From assembly GCA_016789445.1 (NCBI GenBank), contig JAEUQT010000002.1:291857-326475 (forward strand): a DNA stretch of 34,619 nucleotides, given 5' to 3'. This DNA comes from a bacterium. Its GTDB lineage: Bacteria; Patescibacteriota; Minisyncoccia; Phycocordibacterales; UBA2100. A program made the translations under genes and the position numbers. Position 1 is the first letter of the stretch. Each line of letters starts with the position of its first letter. This document shows positions 28,364-34,619 of this stretch, piece by piece. The notes beneath the pieces are model-generated. The model had not been told where the DNA came from and did not search any database. It was given only the letters and a program-made list of their open reading frames with translations.

Positions 28364-29332
28364 ATGCTTCGTCTCAAACTACCAGCACGCATAGTATTCA
28401 CCGCCGGCATCATGTCGGTGGTGATACTTGCGTTCGGTTTCCGGACGGAGGCGACGGGCTTCACCTATGCGACGGGCAGCGGATTCAATCTCCGCATCGA
28501 TTCGCAAGCGTTTTACAACGGACAGGCCGTCCCTTCGTCGACCTGGTCCTTGAAGAATCTCCAGCCGAATTCCGACAAATTCTTTAACTTCAATGACATC
28601 AAGCCCGGGGACAGGGGTACAACGACCCTCAGCTTCCATGTGAACAAGGATGCGTGGATCTGTCTCGATTTCGAGAAACTGAAGGAATATGAGAACGGGC
28701 GCAATGAGCCGGAGATGGCGGAAGATAGCACGGGGGGCGCAAACTCGGGGGAACTAGCGGATGGTACTGAATTCTTCGCCTGGTACGACGACGGCGGACC
28801 GCACCCAGGTGACGGCGTGTACCAAGTAGGTGAGCGGTCTATATTCGGTACCTCGACAGGAAAACAGGCGGCGACGAAGGTCTTTGACAACAAGACCTAT
28901 GCGCTCGCTGATTCGGTATTCGGCACCGCATTCACCGCTTCGACGACGCGCTACGTGGGCATCACGTGGTGCGCGGGGGATCTGGCGGTGAACGTAGCAA
29001 CGGCGGCTATCAGCTGCGATGCGACGAAGCTCGGCAACGAGGCACAGACGGATTCCTTTACGGTGGATGTCTCCATCCGCGCGGAAGGATCGAAGGACAA
29101 CAAGAACTTCAAGTGCGTGAAGAAGGGAACGACCTGCGAATACGCCGGGCCGGTCAAGGTGAATATCACCAACAGCGCGACGGTGACGAACACGACGACC
29201 TCCAGCTCGAATACCGGTGGCAATTCGGCGGGCGCAGGCGGAACGGTCGTCACCGGCAACGCCACGAGTTCTTCAGCAGTGAAGAATATCCTGAACACGG
29301 TGAACATCCTCATCGGAGGAAGGAGTAGGTAA
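28364..29332 (+). CDS. TasA-like surface protein with low-complexity tail, 322 aa
   Basis: The signal segment IVFTAGIMSVVILAFGF is followed by TEATGFTYATGSGFNLRIDS. The SipW-type SDTETS...FTAG motif has been replaced, so cleavage may differ from the other two. The core of a TasA-like domain is present (FFNFNDIKPGDRGTTTLSF and KDAWICLDFEKL, then TRYVGITWCAG). The C-terminus is a Thr/Ser/Asn/Gly-rich linker (about 265-305) with a short hydrophobic end. It starts 26 bases after the previous gene and ends just before the peptidase, so all three are co-transcribed. Confidence 0.82.
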   Translation: MLRLKLPARIVFTAGIMSVVILAFGFRTEATGFTYATGSGFNLRIDSQAFYNGQAVPSSTWSLKNLQPNSDKFFNFNDIKPGDRGTTTLSFHVNKDAWICLDFEKLKEYENGRNEPEMAEDSTGGANSGELADGTEFFAWYDDGGPHPGDGVYQVGERSIFGTSTGKQAATKVFDNKTYALADSVFGTAFTASTTRYVGITWCAGDLAVNVATAAISCDATKLGNEAQTDSFTVDVSIRAEGSKDNKNFKCVKKGTTCEYAGPVKVNITNSATVTNTTTSSSNTGGNSAGAGGTVVTGNATSSSAVKNILNTVNILIGGRSR

Positions 29333-29334
29333 CT

Positions 29335-30462
29335 ATGATGAAAGCACTCAATTACATCTTCTACGGAATCTTCGTGACCATGATGCTCGCCATCGCGGGG
29401 CTTCTCGTGGCGTCGATGCTGCCGATTCCGGGGAATATCGAATTGAAGATCGTGAAATCCGGCTCGATGGAACCGACGATCCCGACGGGCTCCTTGGTCA
29501 TCGTGAAGCCGATGCAGAGCTATGGGATCGACGATGTGATCACGTTCGGTGCTGATACGAAGACGGAAATCCCGACGACACACCGCATCATCGGGTACGA
29601 GAGTGATGCAGAAGGCCGCAGTGTCTTCCGTACGAAGGGCGATGCCAACGAGGATCAGGATGCGAATCCGGTACCGCGAGGGGAGGTCATCGGTAAAGTG
29701 GTCTTCCACCTGCCGTATGTCGGATTCGTATTGGATTTCGCGCGGCAGCCGCTCGGCTTCGCGCTGCTTATCGGCGTACCGGCGGCACTCGTCATCGTCG
29801 AAGAGGTGCTCACGATCACGAAGGAAGTGAAAGCCGCGCTGGTGCGACGCCGCAAGAAGGAAGAAGGTGATGAGGATACGGATGACGAACCTTCGCATGG
29901 CTCGGGCGGCACCCGATTGCGCGAAGTGGCAGCGGAGCGCACGGTGTATCTGCGCAAGCGCGCGATGGATGAGATCTTCGTACCGATGGTCTCGGAGACG
30001 CGCACGTGGGTACGTGAGAAATTGCCGCTGCCGAAGGATGCGTATGCGAGCGGCACGATCGCGGTCGGAGTTCTGGTAGGTATTTCCGTACTCACGACGG
30101 GTGGCATGCAGGGAACTTTGGCGTATTTCACTGATATCGAGACTTCGATCGGGAATGTCTTTCGTGCCGGTGAGTGGGGTGAAGAGGAGGAAGAGCAGCC
30201 GATAGAAGTCGCTCGCATGTTGGCACCGGAAGGCGAAGTGGCGGGCGCGGCGACGGAATCTGAGACACCAACAGAGATTCCTGCGGAAGAACCAGCCCCC
30301 GAGGAGGAGGAGGCGGCTCAAACGGCGCCAATTGAGCCGGTCGAGCCTGCTGCAGAGCCGGAAACCCCTGCCGAGAGTACCGGGGGTCAAACGGCGCCGA
30401 TTGAACCCCCAGCCGCAGAAACCCCTGCGCCGGAACCGGCTGTTGAGGAAGCGATACTTTAG
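29335..30462 (+). CDS. sipW: ER/SipW-type signal peptidase I fused to a substrate-like motif and acidic tail
   Basis: A 375-residue protein. Residues 1-165 form a signal peptidase I of the SipW/ER type: TM helix 8-30, catalytic S44 in KSGSMEPTIPTG, H83 in TTHRIIG (His in place of the bacterial Lys), acidic residues at D103-D109 in GDANEDQD, and a second TM helix at about 140-160. A charged linker follows, then a third TM helix at about 241-258. Next comes TLAYFTDIETSIGNVFRAG (261-279), which matches the cleavage motif of the operon's substrates. The last 95 residues are Glu/Pro/Ala-rich with QTAPIEP twice. GGAGGAAGGAG lies upstream. Self-cleavage of the tail is inference. Confidence 0.9.
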   Translation: MMKALNYIFYGIFVTMMLAIAGLLVASMLPIPGNIELKIVKSGSMEPTIPTGSLVIVKPMQSYGIDDVITFGADTKTEIPTTHRIIGYESDAEGRSVFRTKGDANEDQDANPVPRGEVIGKVVFHLPYVGFVLDFARQPLGFALLIGVPAALVIVEEVLTITKEVKAALVRRRKKEEGDEDTDDEPSHGSGGTRLREVAAERTVYLRKRAMDEIFVPMVSETRTWVREKLPLPKDAYASGTIAVGVLVGISVLTTGGMQGTLAYFTDIETSIGNVFRAGEWGEEEEEQPIEVARMLAPEGEVAGAATESETPTEIPAEEPAPEEEEAAQTAPIEPVEPAAEPETPAESTGGQTAPIEPPAAETPAPEPAVEEAIL

Positions 30463-30508
30463 ACCTATACTTCGTGTGGTCGCTCCCCGAGTGACCTGCG
30501 CAAACTTC

Positions 30509-30537
30509 GCACCTCTCTTCGGAGAGGTGCTTTTTTC
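30509..30537 (+). terminator. terminator of the TasA/SipW operon
   Basis: GCACCTCTC-TTCG-GAGAGGTGC followed by TTTTTT; a UUCG tetraloop and a perfect nine-pair stem. Confidence 0.97.
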
Positions 30538-30566
30538 TTGACTCCGTCCATGCTAAGGGATTAAGT
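30538..30566 (+). promoter_or_regulatory. promoter of the first PDZ protein
   Basis: TTGACT at 30538-30543, a 17-base spacer and TTAAGT at 30561-30566; AAAGGAGG precedes the ATG at 30595. Confidence 0.7.
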
Positions 30567-30594
30567 ACAGGAAGAAGGCACAAAGGAGGAACTG

Positions 30595-30990
30595 ATGTAT
30601 CGCATCGGAGTATTCCTGCTCGCGCTGCTCTTCGGCATCTCGCATGTCGAGGCGCGTGAACAGATACGGACTATCGGCACACAGCTTTTTGAGGCGGTCT
30701 CAGACGACGAACCGCCGACGCTTCTTGATCTCATCGTGATCGGCGTCGCCTGCGGCAGCTCAGCTGCTGCGGCCGGTCTCGAGATCGGGGATAGCATCAT
30801 CGAGATCAACGGACACGAGATCCTGCAGAAGGAGATCTCGGCATACCTGCGTGCAGCACACGAGGTCGAATCGACCGAGAAGGCAGTGTTGAAGGTCAAA
30901 CGACCGAGCGGCATCGTGCGCACGGTCACGCTCGTGCCGACACTCCATGACGATGAATTCAAATGCGGGAAACTGCTGCAGGATTCATAA
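30595..30990 (+). CDS. small secreted PDZ-domain protein, 131 aa
   Basis: The signal peptide MYRIGVFLLALLFGISHVEA is followed by a PDZ domain at about 45-115: VIGVACGSSAAAAGLEIGD, SIIEINGHEILQ and TLVPTLHDD. PDZ domains bind peptide C-termini. There is no protease or other domain. Cys residues at about 53 and 125 could form a disulfide. It stands alone on its own promoter and terminator, 130 bases after the SipW operon. Its paralogue-like neighbour at 31080 has the same plan. A role in handling surface or exported proteins is inference. Confidence 0.8.
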   Translation: MYRIGVFLLALLFGISHVEAREQIRTIGTQLFEAVSDDEPPTLLDLIVIGVACGSSAAAAGLEIGDSIIEINGHEILQKEISAYLRAAHEVESTEKAVLKVKRPSGIVRTVTLVPTLHDDEFKCGKLLQDS

Positions 30991-30993
30991 ACT

Positions 30994-31021
30994 AAGCCGC
31001 CCGTCAGGGCGGCTCTTTCTT
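30994..31021 (+). terminator. terminator between the two PDZ genes
   Basis: AGCCGCCC and GGGCGGCT around GTCA, followed by CTTTCTT. Confidence 0.9.
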
Positions 31022-31049
31022 GACGATATGAATACGTGCGGAGTAAGGT
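31020..31049 (+). promoter_or_regulatory. promoter of the second PDZ protein
   Basis: TTGACG at 31020-31025, an 18-base spacer and TAAGGT at 31044-31049; AAAGGAG precedes the ATG at 31080. Confidence 0.6.
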
Positions 31050-31079
31050 AGCGGAAGTGGAAACGGAAAGGAGATACCC

Positions 31080-31466
31080 ATGCGTTTCTTCATCGCCTGT
31101 ATGGCGCTCGCACTCTCAACGAACCTCGCGTCCTCGGAAAACGAGATGCGCCGCGGATTCGAGGTGAAGCTCATCCGCACGCAGCAGGGCTTCAAGCATC
31201 CGCAGTACGCGATCGTGACGAAAGTGTATTGCGAGAGCTCGGCGAAGCGGGCCGGACTTCTCTACGGAGACATCCTGTGGCGGATCGATGGCAAGCCTGT
31301 CGATTCGATGAGCGATGCGGAGTTCATCGTGGCGATCGCGCGTATCGAGCAGATCCCGTGGCTCGTCATCTCCGTGCGACGCGGGACCGAACATGGTCCC
31401 GTCCAGAAGGTGATTCATTTCCCGCCGCGCACCGGCGGATATGACTGTCCGGAGCAGGATATCTAG
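31080..31466 (+). CDS. small secreted PDZ-domain protein, 128 aa
   Basis: The signal peptide MRFFIACMALALSTNLASS is cut before ENE. A PDZ domain follows, with AIVTKVYCESSAKRAGLLYGD, ILWRIDGKPVDSM and VQKVIHFPP, and two Cys in the mature part. Like the gene at 30595 it is a single PDZ domain with an export signal and no partner domain. The PDZ cores are alike but the flanks are divergent, so the two may be old duplicates. Function is unknown; binding of exported protein tails is plausible. Confidence 0.8.
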   Translation: MRFFIACMALALSTNLASSENEMRRGFEVKLIRTQQGFKHPQYAIVTKVYCESSAKRAGLLYGDILWRIDGKPVDSMSDAEFIVAIARIEQIPWLVISVRRGTEHGPVQKVIHFPPRTGGYDCPEQDI

Positions 31467-31478
31467 TACAAAAGAAGA

Positions 31479-31507
31479 AGGGCCATCCCGCTGGGATGGC
31501 CCTTTTG
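31479..31507. terminator. bidirectional terminator
   Basis: AAGGGCCATCCC and GGGATGGCCCTT form a nearly perfect stem with T on both sides; it separates the PDZ gene from the convergent gene ending at 31511. Confidence 0.88.
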
Positions 31508-31510
31508 ATT

Positions 31511-31912
31511 TCATGCCCGCCGTTCCAGTACCGTCACCAGCAGGCTGAGCGAGACGAGGATGGTGAACATGCCGATGACGCCGGATGTCGCGTGCGCGAA
31601 CCAGCGCCATTCGTAATTCGTGAGCGCGGCGAGCGTCCCTAGTGCAAGCGCGAGAAACCCGAGCACACGCAGCACGCCGTTCACGTCGCGCGTCTTCCAC
31701 GTGAGATAGGTGAAGAAGAAGCAGAGCGTCGTGCTGACAAAAAGGAATTTCTCCTCCCACGCTTCGAGCGCGTTGCCGCTGAGTTTCGCGATGCCGACGT
31801 CGAACATCTTGCATCCGATGTAGAACGCCACGACGCATCCGATCAGCTTCAATAGCTTCAATCTCAACCGCTGTCCGCGGGGAAGCGGGGCAGGTGCCGT
31901 GATTTCTATCAT
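31511..31912 (-). CDS. inner-membrane protein, 133 aa
   Basis: A protein with four hydrophobic segments (LIGCVVAFYIGCKMF, FLFVSTTLCFFFTYLTW, GVLRVLGFLALALGTLAAL and GVIGMFTILVSLSLLVTVL) and short charged ends. I do not recognise a family. The start at 31912 uses GGAGG about nine bases upstream, and TGGTATAGT at about 31963-31955 on the reverse strand is an extended -10 box. It is monocistronic and divergent from the gene at 32060. Confidence 0.75.
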   Translation of the reverse strand: MIEITAPAPLPRGQRLRLKLLKLIGCVVAFYIGCKMFDVGIAKLSGNALEAWEEKFLFVSTTLCFFFTYLTWKTRDVNGVLRVLGFLALALGTLAALTNYEWRWFAHATSGVIGMFTILVSLSLLVTVLERRA

Positions 31913-31976
31913 TTCGTAACCCTCCAAATGCAAAGAACAAAGCGGCACTATACCAGATGATAGTCAAGCGGGGGAT

Positions 31977-32005
31977 TTGACGCTGAATAAATATGGTGGT
32001 ATAAA
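31977..32005 (+). promoter_or_regulatory. consensus promoter of the 174-aa gene
   Basis: TTGACG at 31977-31982, a 17-base spacer and TATAAA at 32000-32005. Confidence 0.85.
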
Positions 32006-32059
32006 TTTTACGGACTTAGAAAGATAGTCCGTTTCTGAGATGCATAAGGAGAGATAGGA

Positions 32060-32584
32060 ATGTTTGCAGCGAAAGCTTCCCAAAGCGCGCCCGCATTCGA
32101 GCACGTGATCGACGTGATTCAAAAACGCGTCGACGCTCTCTCGGAAAAAGACCTTCTTCCTCCGGAAGAGTGGTCGAAAACCGGGGCGTATGTCGGGGAT
32201 TTGCCGATAAAGCATCGCAAGCTCTCAACGCTCATGAGGCAACTAAGTCTCGAGCTCGAGCCCCTGATGAAGGAGCACGAGAAGGAGCAGCGTTTCGTGC
32301 ATTCCCAATTGGGGGCGCAAACGACGCTTCGGCGGCTTATCGACGTGTCATCGAAGAAAGATGTGCAAGAGAGCGTAAAGCGGCTCGAGCAGATCGAACT
32401 CGCGATAGCACCAATAAAAGGCGTTCGCGAAATCGTTCGCCTGATTTTCTGGCAGGATGTGAACGCGATGTTCTCGTGCTGGGAAAAGAACGTAAGCATC
32501 CAGCCTGACTGGTCGGTACGGACAGTCGAGGTCGAGGAGCCTGACTCTTCCGAATCGATCCTTTCACGTCTGTTCGGCCGGTAG
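32060..32584 (+). CDS. hypothetical helical protein, 174 aa
   Basis: A soluble protein without signal peptide. It is largely helical, with a coiled-coil part (LRQLSLELEPLMKEHEKEQ and DVQESVKRLEQIELAI). The central part contains VREIVRLIFWQDVN. The tail is acidic then basic (EEPDSSESILSRLFGR). AAGGAG sits upstream, together with a consensus promoter and a strong terminator. I recognise no family. It lies just before the dcw cluster, but has its own transcription unit. Confidence 0.75.
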   Translation: MFAAKASQSAPAFEHVIDVIQKRVDALSEKDLLPPEEWSKTGAYVGDLPIKHRKLSTLMRQLSLELEPLMKEHEKEQRFVHSQLGAQTTLRRLIDVSSKKDVQESVKRLEQIELAIAPIKGVREIVRLIFWQDVNAMFSCWEKNVSIQPDWSVRTVEVEEPDSSESILSRLFGR

Positions 32585-32603
32585 GTCGGAGAGAGGAAAT
32601 ATC

Positions 32604-32637
32604 ACCGCGCGCAGCGTAGCTGCGCGCGGTTTTATCA
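32604..32637 (+). terminator. terminator after the 174-aa gene
   Basis: ACCGCGCGCA and TGCGCGCGGT pair around GCGTAGC, followed by TTTATC. Confidence 0.9.
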
Positions 32638-32728
32638 TTTCATGAAGCATTTTCAATGCTTCCGCTTCATGTCTATTTCATCGCAGAAACCCTAGGCATT
32701 TTGTGTGGATAAGTGCTATTGCATGGAG

Positions 32729-32744
32729 TATAGTGGGGTATACT
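32729..32744 (+). promoter_or_regulatory. tandem -10 boxes before mraZ
   Basis: TATAGT at 32729-32734 and TATACT at 32739-32744 lie four bases apart. The -35 sequences are weak (CTATTG is 17 bases before the second). Confidence 0.6.
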
Positions 32745-32753
32745 CTAATCCAG

Positions 32754-32779
32754 TGGGAGAAAGTGGGATTGGGATGGGC
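32754..32779 (+). promoter_or_regulatory. candidate MraZ operator repeats
   Basis: TGGG repeats start at 32754, 32764, 32770 and 32775; the first two are TGGGA ten bases apart. E. coli MraZ binds three TGGGN repeats with five-base spacers upstream of its own operon, so this fits autorepression. Confidence 0.7.
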
Positions 32780-32810
32780 GATTAAACGTTGCGCGTCCAT
32801 CTTGATCCCA
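32764..32810 (+). other. 17-pair RNA stem in the mraZ leader
   Basis: Positions 32764-32780 and 32794-32810 pair along all 17 positions in RNA, four of them G-U, with a 13-base loop. The left arm contains three of the TGGG repeats. Confidence 0.6.
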
Positions 32811-32838
32811 CAAGCCTCCCAAAAATAAGGTTTCAATC

Positions 32839-33273
32839 ATGTTCATCGGCGAATACGAACATACTCTCGACGAGAAGAATCGCGTCAGCATTCCGAAGCA
32901 CTACCGTACGGGCCTCGGAAAGAAGATGGTTATGACGCGTGGTTTAGACAACTGCCTTTTCGTATATTCACGTTCAAGTTGGGAGAAAGTCGCCGCGAAA
33001 CTGCAGGAGCTTTCATTCGCGCAGGCAGACACGCGCGGATTCAATCGCTTCATCCTATCTGGTGCTGCGGAAGTCGAAGTTGACGCCGCGGGTCGGGTCC
33101 TCATTCCGGAGCACCAGAGGCAGTTCGCGAAGCTTTCAAAGACGGTCGTATTCGCGGGAGTATCGGATCGGGTCGAGATCTGGGATGCGGATGCCTGGAA
33201 GGCATACAAGTCTGAGATCGAGAAGAAGGCCGAGGACATGGCGGAGACACTCGGGCAGATCGGTGCACTGTAG
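32839..33273 (+). CDS. mraZ: transcriptional regulator MraZ
   Basis: A 144-residue protein with the family-typical tandem SpoVT/AbrB-like repeats: FIGEYEHTLDEKNRVSIPKHYR with LDNCLFVYSRSSWEKV, then VDAAGRVLIPEHQRQFAKL with VSDRVEIWDADAW. MraZ forms rings and represses the dcw (division and cell wall) cluster, which it also heads here. AAGG sits eight bases before the ATG. The leader contains TGGG repeats and a long RNA stem. rsmH follows 84 bases downstream. Confidence 0.97.
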   Translation: MFIGEYEHTLDEKNRVSIPKHYRTGLGKKMVMTRGLDNCLFVYSRSSWEKVAAKLQELSFAQADTRGFNRFILSGAAEVEVDAAGRVLIPEHQRQFAKLSKTVVFAGVSDRVEIWDADAWKAYKSEIEKKAEDMAETLGQIGAL

Positions 33274-33294
33274 TTGCGTCTGATAGTGATCTGG

Positions 33295-33354
33295 GGTAGC
33301 TAGAGGATTTGCATATCGTCATGCGCACGCGACGTCAACTATCCTCTAGCGACC
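33295..33354 (+). other. hairpin between mraZ and rsmH
   Basis: GCTAGAGGAT (33299-33308) and ATCCTCTAGC (33341-33350) are perfectly complementary. Three more pairs form beyond one mismatch (33295-33297 with 33352-33354). The loop is 32 bases, contains an ATG (33321) in frame with rsmH, and the 3' arm ends two bases before the rsmH ATG at 33357. Confidence 0.6.
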
Positions 33355-33356
33355 CG

Positions 33357-34259
33357 ATGTCACTTATCGGTGGTCATCGATCAGTTCTTTTACAGGAAGT
33401 AATCGAAAGCTTGCAGATCCGTCCTGACGACATCGTCCTCGACGGGACTCTCGGCGGAGCAGGGCATGCGCAGAGAATAGTGCACCTCCTCGGGATGAAA
33501 GGCGCATTCATCGGCATCGATGCTGATGCGGCGGCTATCGCCCGCGCGAAGGAGGCACTGAAAGACTCGGTCGCGAAGGTCCATCTCGTTGAAGGCAACT
33601 TCCGTAATACGGGCATGTATCTCGATAATCTCGGGGTCACGCACATTACGAAAGCGCTTTTCGACCTCGGTTGGAGCGGATTTCAGCTTACGGCAGGACG
33701 AGGGTTCTCGTTTTTGCAGGATGAGCCGCTTCTCATGACGTACGACGAAGATCCTACCGAACACACGCTTACGGCGAAGCTCGCCGTGAACACGTGGAAG
33801 GAGGAATCGCTCGCCGACGTTATCTACGGCTGGGGAGAAGAACGGTACGCGAGGCAGATCGCCCGTGGTATCGTTAAAGCGCGCACGACGAAGAGGATTG
33901 AGACGTCGAAGGAACTGGCGGAAATCATCCGCGAGTCGGTTCCTGCTTTTTATCGCCGGGGGAAACTGCATCCCGCAACCAAGACTTTCCAGGCACTCCG
34001 CATCGCCGTTAACGACGAGATGGGGGCGCTCAAATACGGCCTTTCAAGCGCGTTCCAGAAGCTCGCGCCGGGAGGACGGATGGCAGTCATCACCTTCCAT
34101 TCCATCGAAGATAGGGAAGTGAAGCGGATGTTCCTCGAGTGGGCGCAAAACGGAAATGCAGAACGCATCACGAAATCGCCGCTTAAGCCGAGTGCCGAGG
34201 AATTGAAAGCGAATCCCCGTGCGCGAAGCGCCAAGCTCAGAGTACTTCAGAAAATCTAA
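33357..34259 (+). CDS. rsmH: 16S rRNA C1402 N4-methyltransferase RsmH
   Basis: A 300-residue SAM-dependent enzyme that methylates 16S rRNA cytosine 1402. Motifs include HRSVLLQEVIESL at the N-terminus, VLDGTLGGAGHA (SAM-binding loop), GIDADAAAIARAKEAL, GFQLTAGRGFSFLQDEPLLM, and LAPGGRMAVITFHSIEDREVKRMF near the end. The length is normal. The start at 33357 matches the family N-terminus; an upstream in-frame ATG at 33321 is within the hairpin loop. It follows mraZ as in most dcw clusters, and the ftsL-like gene follows. Confidence 0.97.
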   Translation: MSLIGGHRSVLLQEVIESLQIRPDDIVLDGTLGGAGHAQRIVHLLGMKGAFIGIDADAAAIARAKEALKDSVAKVHLVEGNFRNTGMYLDNLGVTHITKALFDLGWSGFQLTAGRGFSFLQDEPLLMTYDEDPTEHTLTAKLAVNTWKEESLADVIYGWGEERYARQIARGIVKARTTKRIETSKELAEIIRESVPAFYRRGKLHPATKTFQALRIAVNDEMGALKYGLSSAFQKLAPGGRMAVITFHSIEDREVKRMFLEWAQNGNAERITKSPLKPSAEELKANPRARSAKLRVLQKI

Positions 34260-34294
34260 CTAATCAGAACGCCAAGCTGACAGGGAAACCAGCT

Positions 34295-34619
34295 ATGCAC
34301 CGAAAAGACAATCACATTTTCATACGAGTCAACGCTCTTCCGGGCGAACACTACCTTTTGCATGTCCTCATTTTGGGCATCGTGCTCACGATCGTGGGCT
34401 ACACCTACTTCGTTTCTCTTTCCATCTTCAACGTTATTGCACACAAGGAAGCTATCGCCGCAAGCGAGAAGCTCCAGAGCGAGGTCGGTCTTCTCGAGCA
34501 GGAATACTTCGAATTGACCAAGGCAATCACGCCGGCAATCGCCAGCAATCTCGGCATGACTAAGACTTCGGACACCACGTTCGTCCGCAAGCCGGGCGCC
34601 GTCGGTTCCGCACAGGGTG
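34295..34619 (+). CDS. ftsL: FtsL-like division protein, partial at the window end
   Basis: The first 108 residues of a bitopic protein, cut by the window end. A short cytoplasmic part (MHRKDNHIFIRVNALPGEH) is followed by a TM helix (LLHVLILGIVLTIVGYTYFV) and then a heptad-bearing segment with EKLQSEVGLLEQEYFEL. This is the arrangement of FtsL/DivIC proteins that link the division machinery to the septal synthase. The order mraZ-rsmH-ftsL is the common dcw gene order, which supports the call; sequence identity in FtsL is always low. It starts 35 bases after rsmH without a clear SD. Confidence 0.7.
   Translation, partial: MHRKDNHIFIRVNALPGEHYLLHVLILGIVLTIVGYTYFVSLSIFNVIAHKEAIAASEKLQSEVGLLEQEYFELTKAITPAIASNLGMTKTSDTTFVRKPGAVGSAQG

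Noticed and set aside
28951-30390. A 479-codon reverse frame opposite the third TasA-like gene and the signal peptidase
   Set aside because: It crosses two clear forward genes and has low-complexity Arg/His content without any motif.

Overview
The window looks like a chromosomal segment of a Patescibacteria/CPR bacterium, most likely a parcubacterium. This is an inference from several features. Housekeeping proteins are short (a 222-aa clamp-loader delta' subunit, a 98-aa MreD, a ProRS without editing domain). The frr-rseP-proS order lacks the dxr/uppS/cdsA genes often found between them. Many genes have a -10 box 6-7 nt before the ATG, as in leaderless transcripts. There are SipW/TasA-type secreted proteins and many tiny secreted proteins of unknown family. 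No rRNA, transposase, phage or CRISPR locus was seen.

Layout. 1-2.2 kb: a small ORF, a first MreB paralogue, a degenerate Nudix-like protein and a SciP/DUF1153 regulator homologue. 2.2-3.5 kb: a divergent pair, a two-TM coiled-coil protein and the delta' subunit, sharing one palindromic -10 box. 3.5-10.6 kb: frr, rseP, a lone reverse-strand gene, proS, then the rod-shape set mreB-mreC-mreD-PBP2. 10.6-18.1 kb: a Cys-rich secreted protein, greA, DoxX, tRNA-Val, tRNA-Pro(CGG), an arginine-decarboxylase-like protein, tRNA-Pro(GGG) with a duplicated 3' end, a cupredoxin-like protein, TspO, a glycosidase, an eight-cysteine protein, a DUF1360 protein, tRNA-Ala and a KGG stress protein. 18.1-20.2 kb: a fused membrane/spermidine-synthase-like protein.

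20.2-24.0 kb is an array of small, mostly monocistronic genes. Most encode secreted proteins of 78-145 aa, each with its own promoter, strong Shine-Dalgarno and hairpin terminator, and several terminators are near-identical. Two further reverse-strand genes of 38 and 47 aa have full promoter, SD and terminator signals. 24.0-24.6 kb holds a DUF4258/DUF2283 pair resembling a toxin-antitoxin module.

25.0-30.5 kb is the most distinctive region: three TasA/camelysin-like proteins (one with a beta-helix-like C-terminus) followed by an ER/SipW-type signal peptidase. The peptidase carries, after its own catalytic domain, a copy of the SipW-type substrate motif and an acidic Pro/Glu-rich tail. Two small secreted PDZ proteins follow. 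31.5-32.6 kb has an inner-membrane protein and an unknown soluble protein. 32.7 kb to the end opens the dcw cluster (mraZ, rsmH, ftsL-like, cut by the window end), with candidate MraZ operator repeats inside a 17-bp RNA stem.

Functional links: the window couples cell-shape and division genes (two MreB proteins, MreCD, PBP2, MraZ, RsmH, FtsL) with a secreted-surface programme (SipW/TasA, PDZ and Cys-rich proteins). Arginine decarboxylase and the spermidine-synthase-like protein hint at polyamine metabolism. Three copies of a hairpin repeat lie in intergenic gaps, one of them inside what looks like an insertion at the tRNA-Pro 3' end.
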